NCBI RefSeq assembly: GCF_029543245.1
Contig: NZ_JARQWV010000003.1
Span: forward strand, 124,001-188,000
DNA from: Caulobacter endophyticus
GTDB taxonomy: Bacteria; Pseudomonadota; Alphaproteobacteria; Caulobacterales; Caulobacteraceae
Direction: 5' to 3'
Length of the DNA stretch: 64,000 bases
Position 1 is the stretch's first letter, and every line of letters begins with the position of its first letter. The position numbers and the translations under genes were made by a program. A model generated the notes under the pieces. It did not search any database. It was not told the origin of the DNA and was given only the letters and a program-made list of their open reading frames with translations. Positions 1-7,648 of the stretch are shown here, in pieces.

Positions 1-335
1 GCGACGGCTTCGGCCTCCATCGCGCGGACAGGCCCGGCCAACTGCAGGTCGGGCTGGGCAGCCTCGGGGTGCGCAGCTTCCATCACACCCACGCGCTGGA
101 TGGCGGCGGGTCGGCGGTGGTCAACACCGGCGCGATCACCATCACCGGCGTCGACCAGACCACCATCGACTTCATCGGCTGGAGCCCCACCCTGATCAAG
201 GGTCACATCGCGTCGGCCGAGGCCCGTGACATCCACATCACGGTGCCGCACCGGCCGCCGGCGGCGCCCGGGGCGCCGGTCCCGTACGCCCCGCTCGACC
301 TTGAGGGCAATCCGATCACGAGGGGCGCGCGATGA
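1..335 (+). CDS. C-terminal part of an unrecognised eCIS-linked protein
   Basis: An open frame is already running at the left edge (first complete codon at base 3) and stops at 335, giving about 110 C-terminal residues. The visible part is rich in small and beta-forming residues (a stretch ITITGVDQTTIDFIGW) and ends in a Pro-rich tail. I see no catalytic motif and do not recognise the family. The stop overlaps the next start as ATGA, so it belongs to the same translationally coupled eCIS operon. It could be a small structural or accessory protein; the N-terminus is outside the window. Confidence 0.5.
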   Translation, partial: DGFGLHRADRPGQLQVGLGSLGVRSFHHTHALDGGGSAVVNTGAITITGVDQTTIDFIGWSPTLIKGHIASAEARDIHITVPHRPPAAPGAPVPYAPLDLEGNPITRGAR

Positions 336-1801
336 AGGCTCCCCCGGTCGCCAGGTCCGACACGCCTCCGCCGGCCCGCCATGCCGCCCTGGAGCGCGGT
401 GCGCGCGACACCGCCGCCCGCGGGACGGCCGCGCCCGGCCTGCTGGGCTCTCGTCCGGCCGGTCCGCGCGCCCTGCCGCGCAGCAATCTCGCCCCGCTGG
501 GATCGGCTTCCGGGCTGCCGCCCGCCTTGCAGCGCAGCTACGAGCGGCGGCTCGGCGTCGATCTCGACGGCGTGCGGCTGCATCGCGGCGCGGCCGCCGC
601 CGAGGCGGCCCAAGGCGCGGGGGCGGACGCCCTGGCGGTGGGCGACGACATCATGCTGGGCGCCGGCAAGGGCCGTCCCGACAGCGCCGAAGGCCGCGAA
701 CTGCTGCTGCACGAACTGGCCCACGTGGCCCAGCATCGCACCGGCCAGGCCAACGGCGAGACCCTGCGCGACGGTCCGCTCAAGCAAGGCATCGGCCGCG
801 CCCCGCCCGAAGGCGAGTTCTATCGGGAAGAAGGCGCGGGACCGGAAACGCAGCACGTGCTGTTCGAGCACGACGGGGCAAGCCTCGACGCGGCCGACAT
901 GAACACCCTGCGCGACCTCGCCGCCAGCCAGACGGGCGCGGTGATCATCGACGTCTACGGCTATTCCAGCGCCGAGGGCGACCCGGAATACAATATGAAC
1001 CTGTCGGCCCATCGCGCCATGCGGGTCAAGCAGGCGCTAGAAAGCCTGCTGCCGCCGACGACGGTGTTCTCGGTCCACGCCCGCGGCCAGGCCTCATCGT
1101 TCGGCCCACCCCTCCAGAACCGCCGCGTCGGGATCAATGTCCGTCCTTCCACAGTGCAGATGGGCGCCATCGGCCTGCTGGGCCATCTGGGGCGCCGCCC
1201 CAGCCTGCTCGGCGGCGATCTCAGGTTTCGCCTCGACCCGACCCTGCTGCTGCCGCCGACCCTGAGCGAGCCGGAACCCAGGCCCTACACCCTCGATCCC
1301 AGCGGCCCGGCCGTCAGACCCGCACATGTTCCCAGCCCCTTCGCCATAACCGGCATAGGCGGCGCGCCGCCACTAGGCGCCGGAGCGGTCGCCATGGGGC
1401 CGGCCCCTGGACCCGTCTTCGCCTGGAACCCGGCCTTGATGTTCGTTCCCCAGCGCCCCCAGGGCGTGCGGGCCGACGACTTCGACATGGGTCCGCTGGC
1501 GCTGGCGGCCTCGTCGCGCGGCGTGACGCTGATGGACGGCTGGGGGGCGTCGGCCCGCCAACGCTTCCTGGAGCAGACCGACGGCCTGATGCGGCTGGGC
1601 TTTCCACCCTGGCTGGCCGGCTACCTGGCCCAGCGCTCGATCGAAAAGGCCTTCGAGTACCGCATGGCCGAAGAGCATCCGAACTTCATGGATCACATGC
1701 AGCGCGAGGACGAAATCCGGGGAACTGCGCCGCACACGCTCGAGATCGATCTGCTGAAGGTGCCCGACTACACGCGCCGTCTCATCGAATTCTTTCGCTA
1801 A
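332..1801 (+). CDS. DUF4157 (eCIS core domain) metallopeptidase-like protein fused to an OmpA-like domain
   Basis: 489 residues. After a Pro/Ala/Arg-rich N-terminus (1-60) comes a DUF4157-type domain (about 61-140) ending in the zinc-peptidase motif HELAH at 127-131. Residues about 172-270 resemble an OmpA C-terminal domain: a GYSSAEG stretch, the helix NLSAHRAMRVKQAL and NRRVGINV near the end match the usual OmpA pattern. The remaining ~220 residues are Pro/Gly-rich and unrecognised. DUF4157 is known as a recurrent companion of eCIS loci and is often found in candidate cargo proteins. Here it sits in the structural operon, overlapping its upstream neighbour by 4 bases and lying 11 bases before the tube-type gene. 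It could be a structural or loading factor, or a translocated effector that binds peptidoglycan; the sequence does not decide. Confidence 0.8.
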   Translation: MKAPPVARSDTPPPARHAALERGARDTAARGTAAPGLLGSRPAGPRALPRSNLAPLGSASGLPPALQRSYERRLGVDLDGVRLHRGAAAAEAAQGAGADALAVGDDIMLGAGKGRPDSAEGRELLLHELAHVAQHRTGQANGETLRDGPLKQGIGRAPPEGEFYREEGAGPETQHVLFEHDGASLDAADMNTLRDLAASQTGAVIIDVYGYSSAEGDPEYNMNLSAHRAMRVKQALESLLPPTTVFSVHARGQASSFGPPLQNRRVGINVRPSTVQMGAIGLLGHLGRRPSLLGGDLRFRLDPTLLLPPTLSEPEPRPYTLDPSGPAVRPAHVPSPFAITGIGGAPPLGAGAVAMGPAPGPVFAWNPALMFVPQRPQGVRADDFDMGPLALAASSRGVTLMDGWGASARQRFLEQTDGLMRLGFPPWLAGYLAQRSIEKAFEYRMAEEHPNFMDHMQREDEIRGTAPHTLEIDLLKVPDYTRRLIEFFR

Positions 1802-1812
1802 GGGGAGCTTTT

Positions 1813-2469
1813 ATGTCCACCTCGCCGATCACGATCAAGGTGCTCAAGGCCGGCCTTCTGCGGGTGGACGCCGAGACGGGGGCGGTGCTGAAGGTCGTGC
1901 CCCTGCAGTACAATCCCGACACCGTGACCCGCAGCTTCCAGCCGCGCGGTTCCGCGGGCGACGGCGACCGGGTCGAGGCGCTGCGCCTGACCGGCCCGCC
2001 GGTCGAGACCGTCACGCTCGAAGCCGAACTCGACGCCACCGACGCGCTGGAGGAGGCGACCGCGCGCGACGAGGTGCTGGCCTCGGGACTGGGCGCCCAA
2101 CTGGCCGTGCTGGAGACCATGCTCTATCCCAGCCTGACGGCCCTGCGCGAAGCCAACGCCCAGGCCTCGCTGGGCATGATCGAGGTGCTGCCGGCGCCGC
2201 AGCCCCTGACCGTCTTCGTCTGGAGCCGGCATCGCGTCACCCCGGTGCGCATCACCGACCTGTCGGTGACCGAGGAAGCTTTCGACCCCAAGCTGAACCC
2301 CATCCGCGCCAAGATCAGCCTGACCCTGCGCATCCTCAGCGTCGACGACCTGGGCTTCGCCGGTCGCGGCGGCGGCCTCTACCTCGCCTACCAGCAGCAG
2401 AAGGAAACACTCGCCGGCCTGGGCGCGGCCGGAACCCTGCAGGACCTAGGCCTGGACGCCCTGCCATGA
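1813..2469 (+). CDS. eCIS tube-type protein (Afp7 N-terminal-like, CIS_tube family)
   Basis: 218 residues. The start is the ATG at 1813, preceded by AGGGGAG at the right distance; the open frame continues far upstream but is only a shadow there. The N-terminus (conserved LQYNPDTVTRSF) and the beta-rich body fit the contractile injection system tube/adaptor family that makes up the first half of Afp7-like proteins, which join the inner tube to the baseplate hub. The LysM half that usually follows in the same chain is here a separate gene starting at 2466 (ATGA overlap). The family assignment is from motif memory, so the exact ring position is inferred. Confidence 0.75.
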   Translation: MSTSPITIKVLKAGLLRVDAETGAVLKVVPLQYNPDTVTRSFQPRGSAGDGDRVEALRLTGPPVETVTLEAELDATDALEEATARDEVLASGLGAQLAVLETMLYPSLTALREANAQASLGMIEVLPAPQPLTVFVWSRHRVTPVRITDLSVTEEAFDPKLNPIRAKISLTLRILSVDDLGFAGRGGGLYLAYQQQKETLAGLGAAGTLQDLGLDALP

Positions 2470-2831
2470 CCGTCATCCCCTCCCCCGGCTTCTTCGCCCG
2501 CGAGGAAACCAGCGCCAACCTGCCGGCCACCAGCCGCTACGCCGCCGCGGCGACGGCGCGCCTGACGCTGCCCGACGGCCGCACGGCGGTCTATCTGCGT
2601 CGCCGCTTCATCCCCGACCCGGCCAGTCTTTCGGAAATCGGAGCCGTGACCGTAGCGGAGGGCGACCGGCTGGACCTGATCGCCGCCCGCGTCTACGGCC
2701 AGGCCGAACTGCACTGGCGCCTGGCCGACGCCAACGCCGCCTTCGACCCGCTGGACCTGACCTCCGCCCCGGGGCGGCGCCTGCGCGTCACCCTGCCCGG
2801 CGCCAATGAGCGGGGCGGATCCAATGCTTAG
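2466..2831 (+). CDS. LysM-domain baseplate protein (Afp7 C-terminal-like)
   Basis: 121 residues, overlapping the tube-type gene by ATGA. Residues about 55-115 form one LysM-like unit: the stretch VTVAEGDRLDLIAARVYG, then a tryptophan helix (LHWRLADAN), then GRRLRVTLPG. In phage gp53 and Afp7-like proteins such a LysM module packs against the hub rather than binding free peptidoglycan, which is the likely role here. About 50 N-terminal residues carry no motif I recognise. The following hub gene starts inside its 3' end. Confidence 0.75.
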   Translation: MTVIPSPGFFAREETSANLPATSRYAAAATARLTLPDGRTAVYLRRRFIPDPASLSEIGAVTVAEGDRLDLIAARVYGQAELHWRLADANAAFDPLDLTSAPGRRLRVTLPGANERGGSNA

Positions 2832-3996
2832 GGGCGCACAGCTTTCCATCAAGTCGGGCTTCTTCACCTTCGAGGCCGCGCCCAAGGCGGTGATCGACGC
2901 GGTGACCGAGCTGCAGGTCACCCAGCAGTCGGGCCAGCGGGGCGGCTTCCAGCTGCACCTGACCTACGGCAAGGGCGGCCAGATCGAGCGCGAACTGCTG
3001 CCCGGCGGCTTCTTCTCGCCGGCCACGCGCTTCATCTTCTCGCTGACCATCGACGGCGTCTCGGACGTGCTGATGGACGGCTTCGTTTCGCGGGTCGACG
3101 TCAGCCAGAGCAACCAGCCGGGCAAATCGACCCTGTCGATCACCGGCTCGGACGCCAGCCAGATGATGGATCAGCTGGACCTGACCGGCCTGCCGATGCC
3201 GGCAATGCCCTACATGGCCCAGGTGGCCTTCATCCTGGCCCGCTACACCCCGCTGGGCGTCATCCCGGTGATCCTGCCGCCGATCACCTGGTCGGTCGAC
3301 AATCCCTTGCGCAAGTATCGCGCCCAGCAGGGCACCGACTACGCCCACGTGATGATGCTGGCGCGCGATGTCGGCTACGCCTTCTACGTCGAGCCCACGC
3401 CCCAGGAGGGCGTCTGCACGGCCTATTGGGGTCCGGATGTCGCCGGCTTTTCCCCCGGCGGGGCCATCGACGGCCTGGAGATCCAGCCGGCCCTGACCGT
3501 CAACATGGATCAGGCCAGCAACGTGGAGTCGCTGAACTTCAATTTCGACGGCCTGTCGAAGACCCTCTACTACACCATCTACCGCAACAGTCAGAGCGGG
3601 GTCGCCGTGCCGATCCCCATTCCGGACATCGCCCTCAATCCGCCGCTGGGCCCGGAATTCCTGATGTACGCCAAGAATAAGGCGCTCAGCTACACGCGGT
3701 CCAACGACACCCCGGCCGGCATGGCCCGCGAGGACGTGGCGGTGCTGATCTCGCGCGGGCTGGGGCTGGCCGCCAATTCGGCGAACGTGGTCGGCGCTTC
3801 CGGCGCGCTGGACGTGGCGCGCTACGGCCGGCTGCTGAAGCCGCGACGGCTGGTGGCCGTGCGCGGGGCCGGCCCCCATCACGACGGCCACTACTACGTG
3901 CGCAACGTCACCACCAAGCTCAAGCGCGGCGAGATCAAGCAGACCTTCTCGCTGACGCGCAACGCCCTGGGATCATGGTCGGAGAGAGTAGCCTGA
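2824..3996 (+). CDS. eCIS hub protein, gpD/VgrG N-terminal-like (Afp8-like)
   Basis: About 390 residues. The protein resembles phage late control gene D proteins: beta-rich N-terminus, a GFVSRVDVSQS segment and a central domain with a TDYAHVMMLARDVGYAFYVE stretch, a pattern typical of gp27-like hubs. It would form the trimeric platform that carries the spike. I start it at 2824, which has a purine-rich GGGGCGGA upstream; an in-frame ATG at 2806 would add six residues. The gene overlaps the LysM gene upstream and ends in an ATGA overlap with the spike gene. Confidence 0.8.
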   Translation: MLRGAQLSIKSGFFTFEAAPKAVIDAVTELQVTQQSGQRGGFQLHLTYGKGGQIERELLPGGFFSPATRFIFSLTIDGVSDVLMDGFVSRVDVSQSNQPGKSTLSITGSDASQMMDQLDLTGLPMPAMPYMAQVAFILARYTPLGVIPVILPPITWSVDNPLRKYRAQQGTDYAHVMMLARDVGYAFYVEPTPQEGVCTAYWGPDVAGFSPGGAIDGLEIQPALTVNMDQASNVESLNFNFDGLSKTLYYTIYRNSQSGVAVPIPIPDIALNPPLGPEFLMYAKNKALSYTRSNDTPAGMAREDVAVLISRGLGLAANSANVVGASGALDVARYGRLLKPRRLVAVRGAGPHHDGHYYVRNVTTKLKRGEIKQTFSLTRNALGSWSERVA

Positions 3997-4511
3997 TGAG
4001 CGAGGAACGACGCTATTTCGGCAAGTATCGCGGGACGGTGATCAACAACATCGACCTGATGAAGGAAGGCCGCATCCTGGCCCAGGTGCCCGACGTCACC
4101 GGGCTCGTGCCCGGCACCTGGGCCATGCCGTGCTTCCCCGCCGGCGGCAAGCAGATGGGCTCGTACGCCGTCCCCCAGATCGGGGCCAACGTCTGGATCG
4201 AGTTCGAGCAGGGCGACCTGGACCATCCGATCTGGACGGGCTGCTTCTTCAACACCATGGCCGAGGTGCCAGCCCTGGTGACCGCCACGCCCCCGGGGAC
4301 GGACGTCTTCATGCTGCAGACGACGCTGCAGACGACGCTGATGATCAGCGACGCCCCCGGGCCCACGGGCGGCATCCTGCTGAAGACCAAGACCGGCGCG
4401 ATGATCGCCATCAACGAGACCGGCATCACCATCAGTAACGGCCAGGGGGCCACCATTCTGATGAACGGTCCCAGCGTCTCGATCAACGCCCCCGCCCTGG
4501 TGGTCACCTGA
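3996..4511 (+). CDS. eCIS spike protein, gpV/gp5 OB-fold-like
   Basis: 171 residues. The N-terminal ~85 residues look like the OB-fold of phage baseplate assembly protein V (YRGTVINN, then RILAQVPDV, then PQIGANVWIEFEQGD...PIWTG, the usual gp5/VgrG pattern). The C-terminal half is a short beta-helix-like needle with repeats such as GAMIAINETGITISN. It would sit on the hub and pierce the target membrane. Start at 3996 chosen because it overlaps the hub stop as ATGA and has GGAGAGAG upstream; an ATG at 3975 is in frame but less well placed. Confidence 0.85.
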   Translation: MSEERRYFGKYRGTVINNIDLMKEGRILAQVPDVTGLVPGTWAMPCFPAGGKQMGSYAVPQIGANVWIEFEQGDLDHPIWTGCFFNTMAEVPALVTATPPGTDVFMLQTTLQTTLMISDAPGPTGGILLKTKTGAMIAINETGITISNGQGATILMNGPSVSINAPALVVT

Positions 4512-4533
4512 CGGAACGAAGGGAGGAAACGCC

Positions 4534-4878
4534 ATGCCCGGACCCATACTCCACGTCGGCCTGGTGGCGACCTGCCCCCACGGCGCGCCCATGTCTGTGG
4601 CGCCGGGCGAGCCGCGGGTCATGCTGTCGGGGCAGCCGGCCGCGACCATGGCCGACCTCTATACGATCGGCGGCTGCCCGTTCCAGGTGCCGGCCGGGCC
4701 GTCCACCAAGCCCCAGCCCTGCGTCAAGGTGCAGTACACCGGCCCCGCTGCCCGGGTGCTGGCCAACGGCAAGCCGGTGATGCTGGGGACCAGCATCGGC
4801 ATCAGCCAGAGCATCGAACAGATCCCCGCCGGACCGCCGACCGTCTCGGTGTTCCAGACACGGGTGGTCGCCTCATGA
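4534..4878 (+). CDS. PAAR-like spike-tip protein
   Basis: 114 residues, preceded by a clear GGAGG ribosome-binding site. It is rich in Gly, Pro and Val, has cysteines in ATCPHG, GGCPF and QPCV, and lies exactly where PAAR or PAAR-like tip proteins lie in eCIS and phage operons, directly after the gp5-like spike gene. PAAR-type tips cap the spike and can bind a metal ion. I do not see a textbook PAAR signature, so this rests partly on position. It ends in an ATGA overlap with the gp25-like gene. Confidence 0.65.
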   Translation: MPGPILHVGLVATCPHGAPMSVAPGEPRVMLSGQPAATMADLYTIGGCPFQVPAGPSTKPQPCVKVQYTGPAARVLANGKPVMLGTSIGISQSIEQIPAGPPTVSVFQTRVVAS

Positions 4879-5237
4879 CCCAGGTCGCCTTCCCCTTCCG
4901 CTTCGACGGCGGCGGCGTGACCGCCCGGGCCGATGGTCCCGCCCATGTGCGCGACCTGATCGAGCAGGTGCTGTTCACCGGCCCCGGAGAGCGGGTCATG
5001 CGCCCCGACTTCGGCAGCGGCGTGCGCCAGCTGGTCTTCGCTCCGGACGGCCAGCCCCTGGCCATCGCCGTCCAGATGAGCGTCCAGGCGGCCATCAACA
5101 CCTGGCTGGGCGACCTGGTCGAGGCCGCCGAAGTCGCCGTCACGGCCAGGGAGGAGACCCTGCAGATCCTCGTCCGCTACGCCCTGCGGGGCGACGGCGG
5201 CACGGTGATCGAGCGCTTCGAAAGGCCGCTGCGATGA
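4875..5237 (+). CDS. Baseplate wedge protein, GPW/gp25 family
   Basis: 120 residues. The core pattern HVRDLIEQVLFTGPGERVMRP, then FGSGVRQLVF, then an amphipathic helix (QAAINTW) matches gp25/gpW baseplate wedge proteins, whose EPR-like motif helps start sheath assembly in related machines; here the corresponding segment reads GERVMRPDFG. Overlaps of four bases with both neighbours place it inside the coupled eCIS operon. Confidence 0.85.
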   Translation: MTQVAFPFRFDGGGVTARADGPAHVRDLIEQVLFTGPGERVMRPDFGSGVRQLVFAPDGQPLAIAVQMSVQAAINTWLGDLVEAAEVAVTAREETLQILVRYALRGDGGTVIERFERPLR

Positions 5238-7648
5238 CCCGCTACGCCTGCCGCTCGCCCGGACGCGTCGCCGCCGTGCTGGAATCGACCACGCTGAACG
5301 GCATCGACTATCTGGAGGTGGCCAACCCCGACCAGACCGAACTCGAGGTCGTCTTCGTCCACGCCCTTCCCGGCCAGCCGGACGGGATCCCCGCCGCCGG
5401 AACGCTGACCGTCGCCAACTGGCGGCTGGAGGGCGGCGACCGCATCCGCGACATCCAGGTGATCGCCTTGGCCCCCTCGGGCGCCGACCGTCTTCGGCTG
5501 ACCGTCGACCAAGCCGGCGATTTCTCGCTCTACACCCTGCGGCTGGTGGCGGCCGCCGGCGAGACCGCCCCGCCCGCCGGCTTCGACCCCCGGCTGGCGG
5601 CCGTGGAGTTCTCGTTCAAGGCCGGCTGCCCCAGCCCCTTCGACTGCCGCACCGACGAGACCTGCGCGCCGCAGACTGAAGCAGCGCCCGAAATCGACTA
5701 TCTGGTGAAGGACTATGACGGCTTCCGCCGGCTGATGCTCGACCGGCTAGGCGCCCTGATGCCCGACTGGACCGAGCGCAGTCCGGCCGATCCCTATGTG
5801 GCCGTGGTCGAGACCCTGGCCGCGACCGCCGATCGTCTCAGCTACCTGCAGGACGCCGTCGCCACCGAGGCCTATCTCGGCACGGCCCGCAGCCGGGTGT
5901 CGCTGCGCCGGCACGCTCGCCTGATCGACTATCCGGTGCACGACGGCTGCAACGCCCTGACCTTCGCCGCCTTCCAGGTAGCCAAGGGCGGCGACGCCGA
6001 CCAGAGGGTCCTGACGGCCGGCGCGCCGGTGACCACCCGCGTCGCCGGCCTGCCGACAGTGCTGTCCCCCGTCGATTTCCGCGAGGCGGTGCGCCAGGGC
6101 GCAAGGGTCTTCGCCACCCTGTACGACCTTGCTTTGAACTCGGCGCACAACGAGATCGCCTTCTACACCTGGTCCGACGCCGACTGCTGCCTGCCGGTAG
6201 GCGCCACCTCGGCGACTCTGACCGACGAGCCGCCCCTGACCCTGGCGCCCGGCTTCTTCCTCTCGCTGGAGCAGGTCGCAGGTCCGGAGACCGGCGAGGC
6301 CGCCGACGCCGATCCCTCCCGCCGGCATGTCGTGCAAGTGACGGCCATCACCCGCGTGACCGACCCTCTGACTGGCGCCAAGCTGGCCGAGATCGAGTGG
6401 GACGCCCGCGACGCCCTGCCCTTCTCGCTTCCGCTGACCGTGGTGCGTGGCGGCGGGGAAACCACCGCCAAACCCGCCGCAGTGGCGCGCGGCAACATCG
6501 TGCCCGCCGACCATGGGCTTTGGATCGAGGACGGCGTGCTGATCCCCGACCAGGCTCCGGACGAGGGCGCCTATCGCCCGCTGCTGGGCCGCAACGACAT
6601 CCTCAGCGTCCCCGACCTGCCGCAGGAGCCGCTCGGCATTTCCGCCCAGGCCCTGCTCAACCGCGACCCGCGCGCCTGCGCGCCGGCCATCCGCCTGCGT
6701 GACGAGGACGAGGCCTGGCGCGTGCGTCCGGACGTGCTGGCCAGCGACCGCTTCGCCGCCGACGTCGTCGCCGAGCGCGACCACGATGGCTCAACCACCC
6801 TGCGGTTCGGCGACGGGATCAACGGCCGGCGTCCTGCCGCCGGATCGCGCTTCTCCGTCTCCTACCGGGTCGGCGCGGCCCAGGACGGCGCGATCGGCGC
6901 ACGGGCCCTGGCCCATGTGCTGACCGCCGGGCACGGCGGCTGGACCGGCCTGGACGGAGTGGGCAACCCCCTGCCCGCCGTCGGCGCACGCGCCCCCGAA
7001 ACCGCCCAGGAGATCCGCGCCTTCGCCCCTGCCTCGATCAAGCGCCAGGCCCGCGCGGTAACCGAGGCGGACTACGCGGCGGCGGCCCAGGAACACCCCG
7101 AGGTGCAGCGCGCGGCGGCCCGCATCCGCTGGACCGGCAGCTGGTTCACCGTCTTCATCACGCTGGACCGTCGGGGCCGCCTGTCGGCGGCCCAGGACCC
7201 GGCCTTCCGCGAGCGGATCTTCCGGCATCTGGATCGGGTGCGGATGGCCGGCTACGATCTGGAACTGCGCGACCCGGCCTACCTGCCGCTGGACCTGCGC
7301 CTTCGGATCTGCGTCACGCCCGGCTACTTCCAGGCCGACGTCAAGCTGGCCCTGCTCGAAGCCTTCGGCCGCGACCTGCGGTCCGACGGGCGGCCGGCCT
7401 TCTTCCATCCCGACAACTTCTCGTTCGGCGATCCTCTGTACGCCAGCCGCGTGCACGCCGCGGCCATGGCCGTGCGGGGCGTCTCGTCGCTCACCCTGAC
7501 CGGGTTCGAACGCTGGGGCGCCGGACCACAGGGCGAGATCGCCGCCGGGGTCATCGTCCCGGCCGCTCACGAGATCATCCAGTTGGACAACGACCCGAAC
7601 TACCCCGAGCGCGGGCGGTTCGACGTGGCGATGGTGGGCGGCCTATGA
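5234..7648 (+). CDS. Baseplate J-like assembly protein (Afp11-like), first of two
   Basis: 804 residues. This fits the large 'putative baseplate assembly protein' family of eCIS. Near residue 130-143 it has a cysteine-bearing loop (CPSPFDC and a further Cys), and near 522 the conserved FGDGINGRRP motif followed by a J-like beta/alpha region (ITLDRRGRLS, then ELRDPAYLPLDLRLRICVTPGYF). It would form the baseplate wedge arms. Flanked by ATGA overlaps at both ends. The next gene has the same FGDGI motif and is a distant paralogue. Confidence 0.85.
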   Translation: MTRYACRSPGRVAAVLESTTLNGIDYLEVANPDQTELEVVFVHALPGQPDGIPAAGTLTVANWRLEGGDRIRDIQVIALAPSGADRLRLTVDQAGDFSLYTLRLVAAAGETAPPAGFDPRLAAVEFSFKAGCPSPFDCRTDETCAPQTEAAPEIDYLVKDYDGFRRLMLDRLGALMPDWTERSPADPYVAVVETLAATADRLSYLQDAVATEAYLGTARSRVSLRRHARLIDYPVHDGCNALTFAAFQVAKGGDADQRVLTAGAPVTTRVAGLPTVLSPVDFREAVRQGARVFATLYDLALNSAHNEIAFYTWSDADCCLPVGATSATLTDEPPLTLAPGFFLSLEQVAGPETGEAADADPSRRHVVQVTAITRVTDPLTGAKLAEIEWDARDALPFSLPLTVVRGGGETTAKPAAVARGNIVPADHGLWIEDGVLIPDQAPDEGAYRPLLGRNDILSVPDLPQEPLGISAQALLNRDPRACAPAIRLRDEDEAWRVRPDVLASDRFAADVVAERDHDGSTTLRFGDGINGRRPAAGSRFSVSYRVGAAQDGAIGARALAHVLTAGHGGWTGLDGVGNPLPAVGARAPETAQEIRAFAPASIKRQARAVTEADYAAAAQEHPEVQRAAARIRWTGSWFTVFITLDRRGRLSAAQDPAFRERIFRHLDRVRMAGYDLELRDPAYLPLDLRLRICVTPGYFQADVKLALLEAFGRDLRSDGRPAFFHPDNFSFGDPLYASRVHAAAMAVRGVSSLTLTGFERWGAGPQGEIAAGVIVPAAHEIIQLDNDPNYPERGRFDVAMVGGL

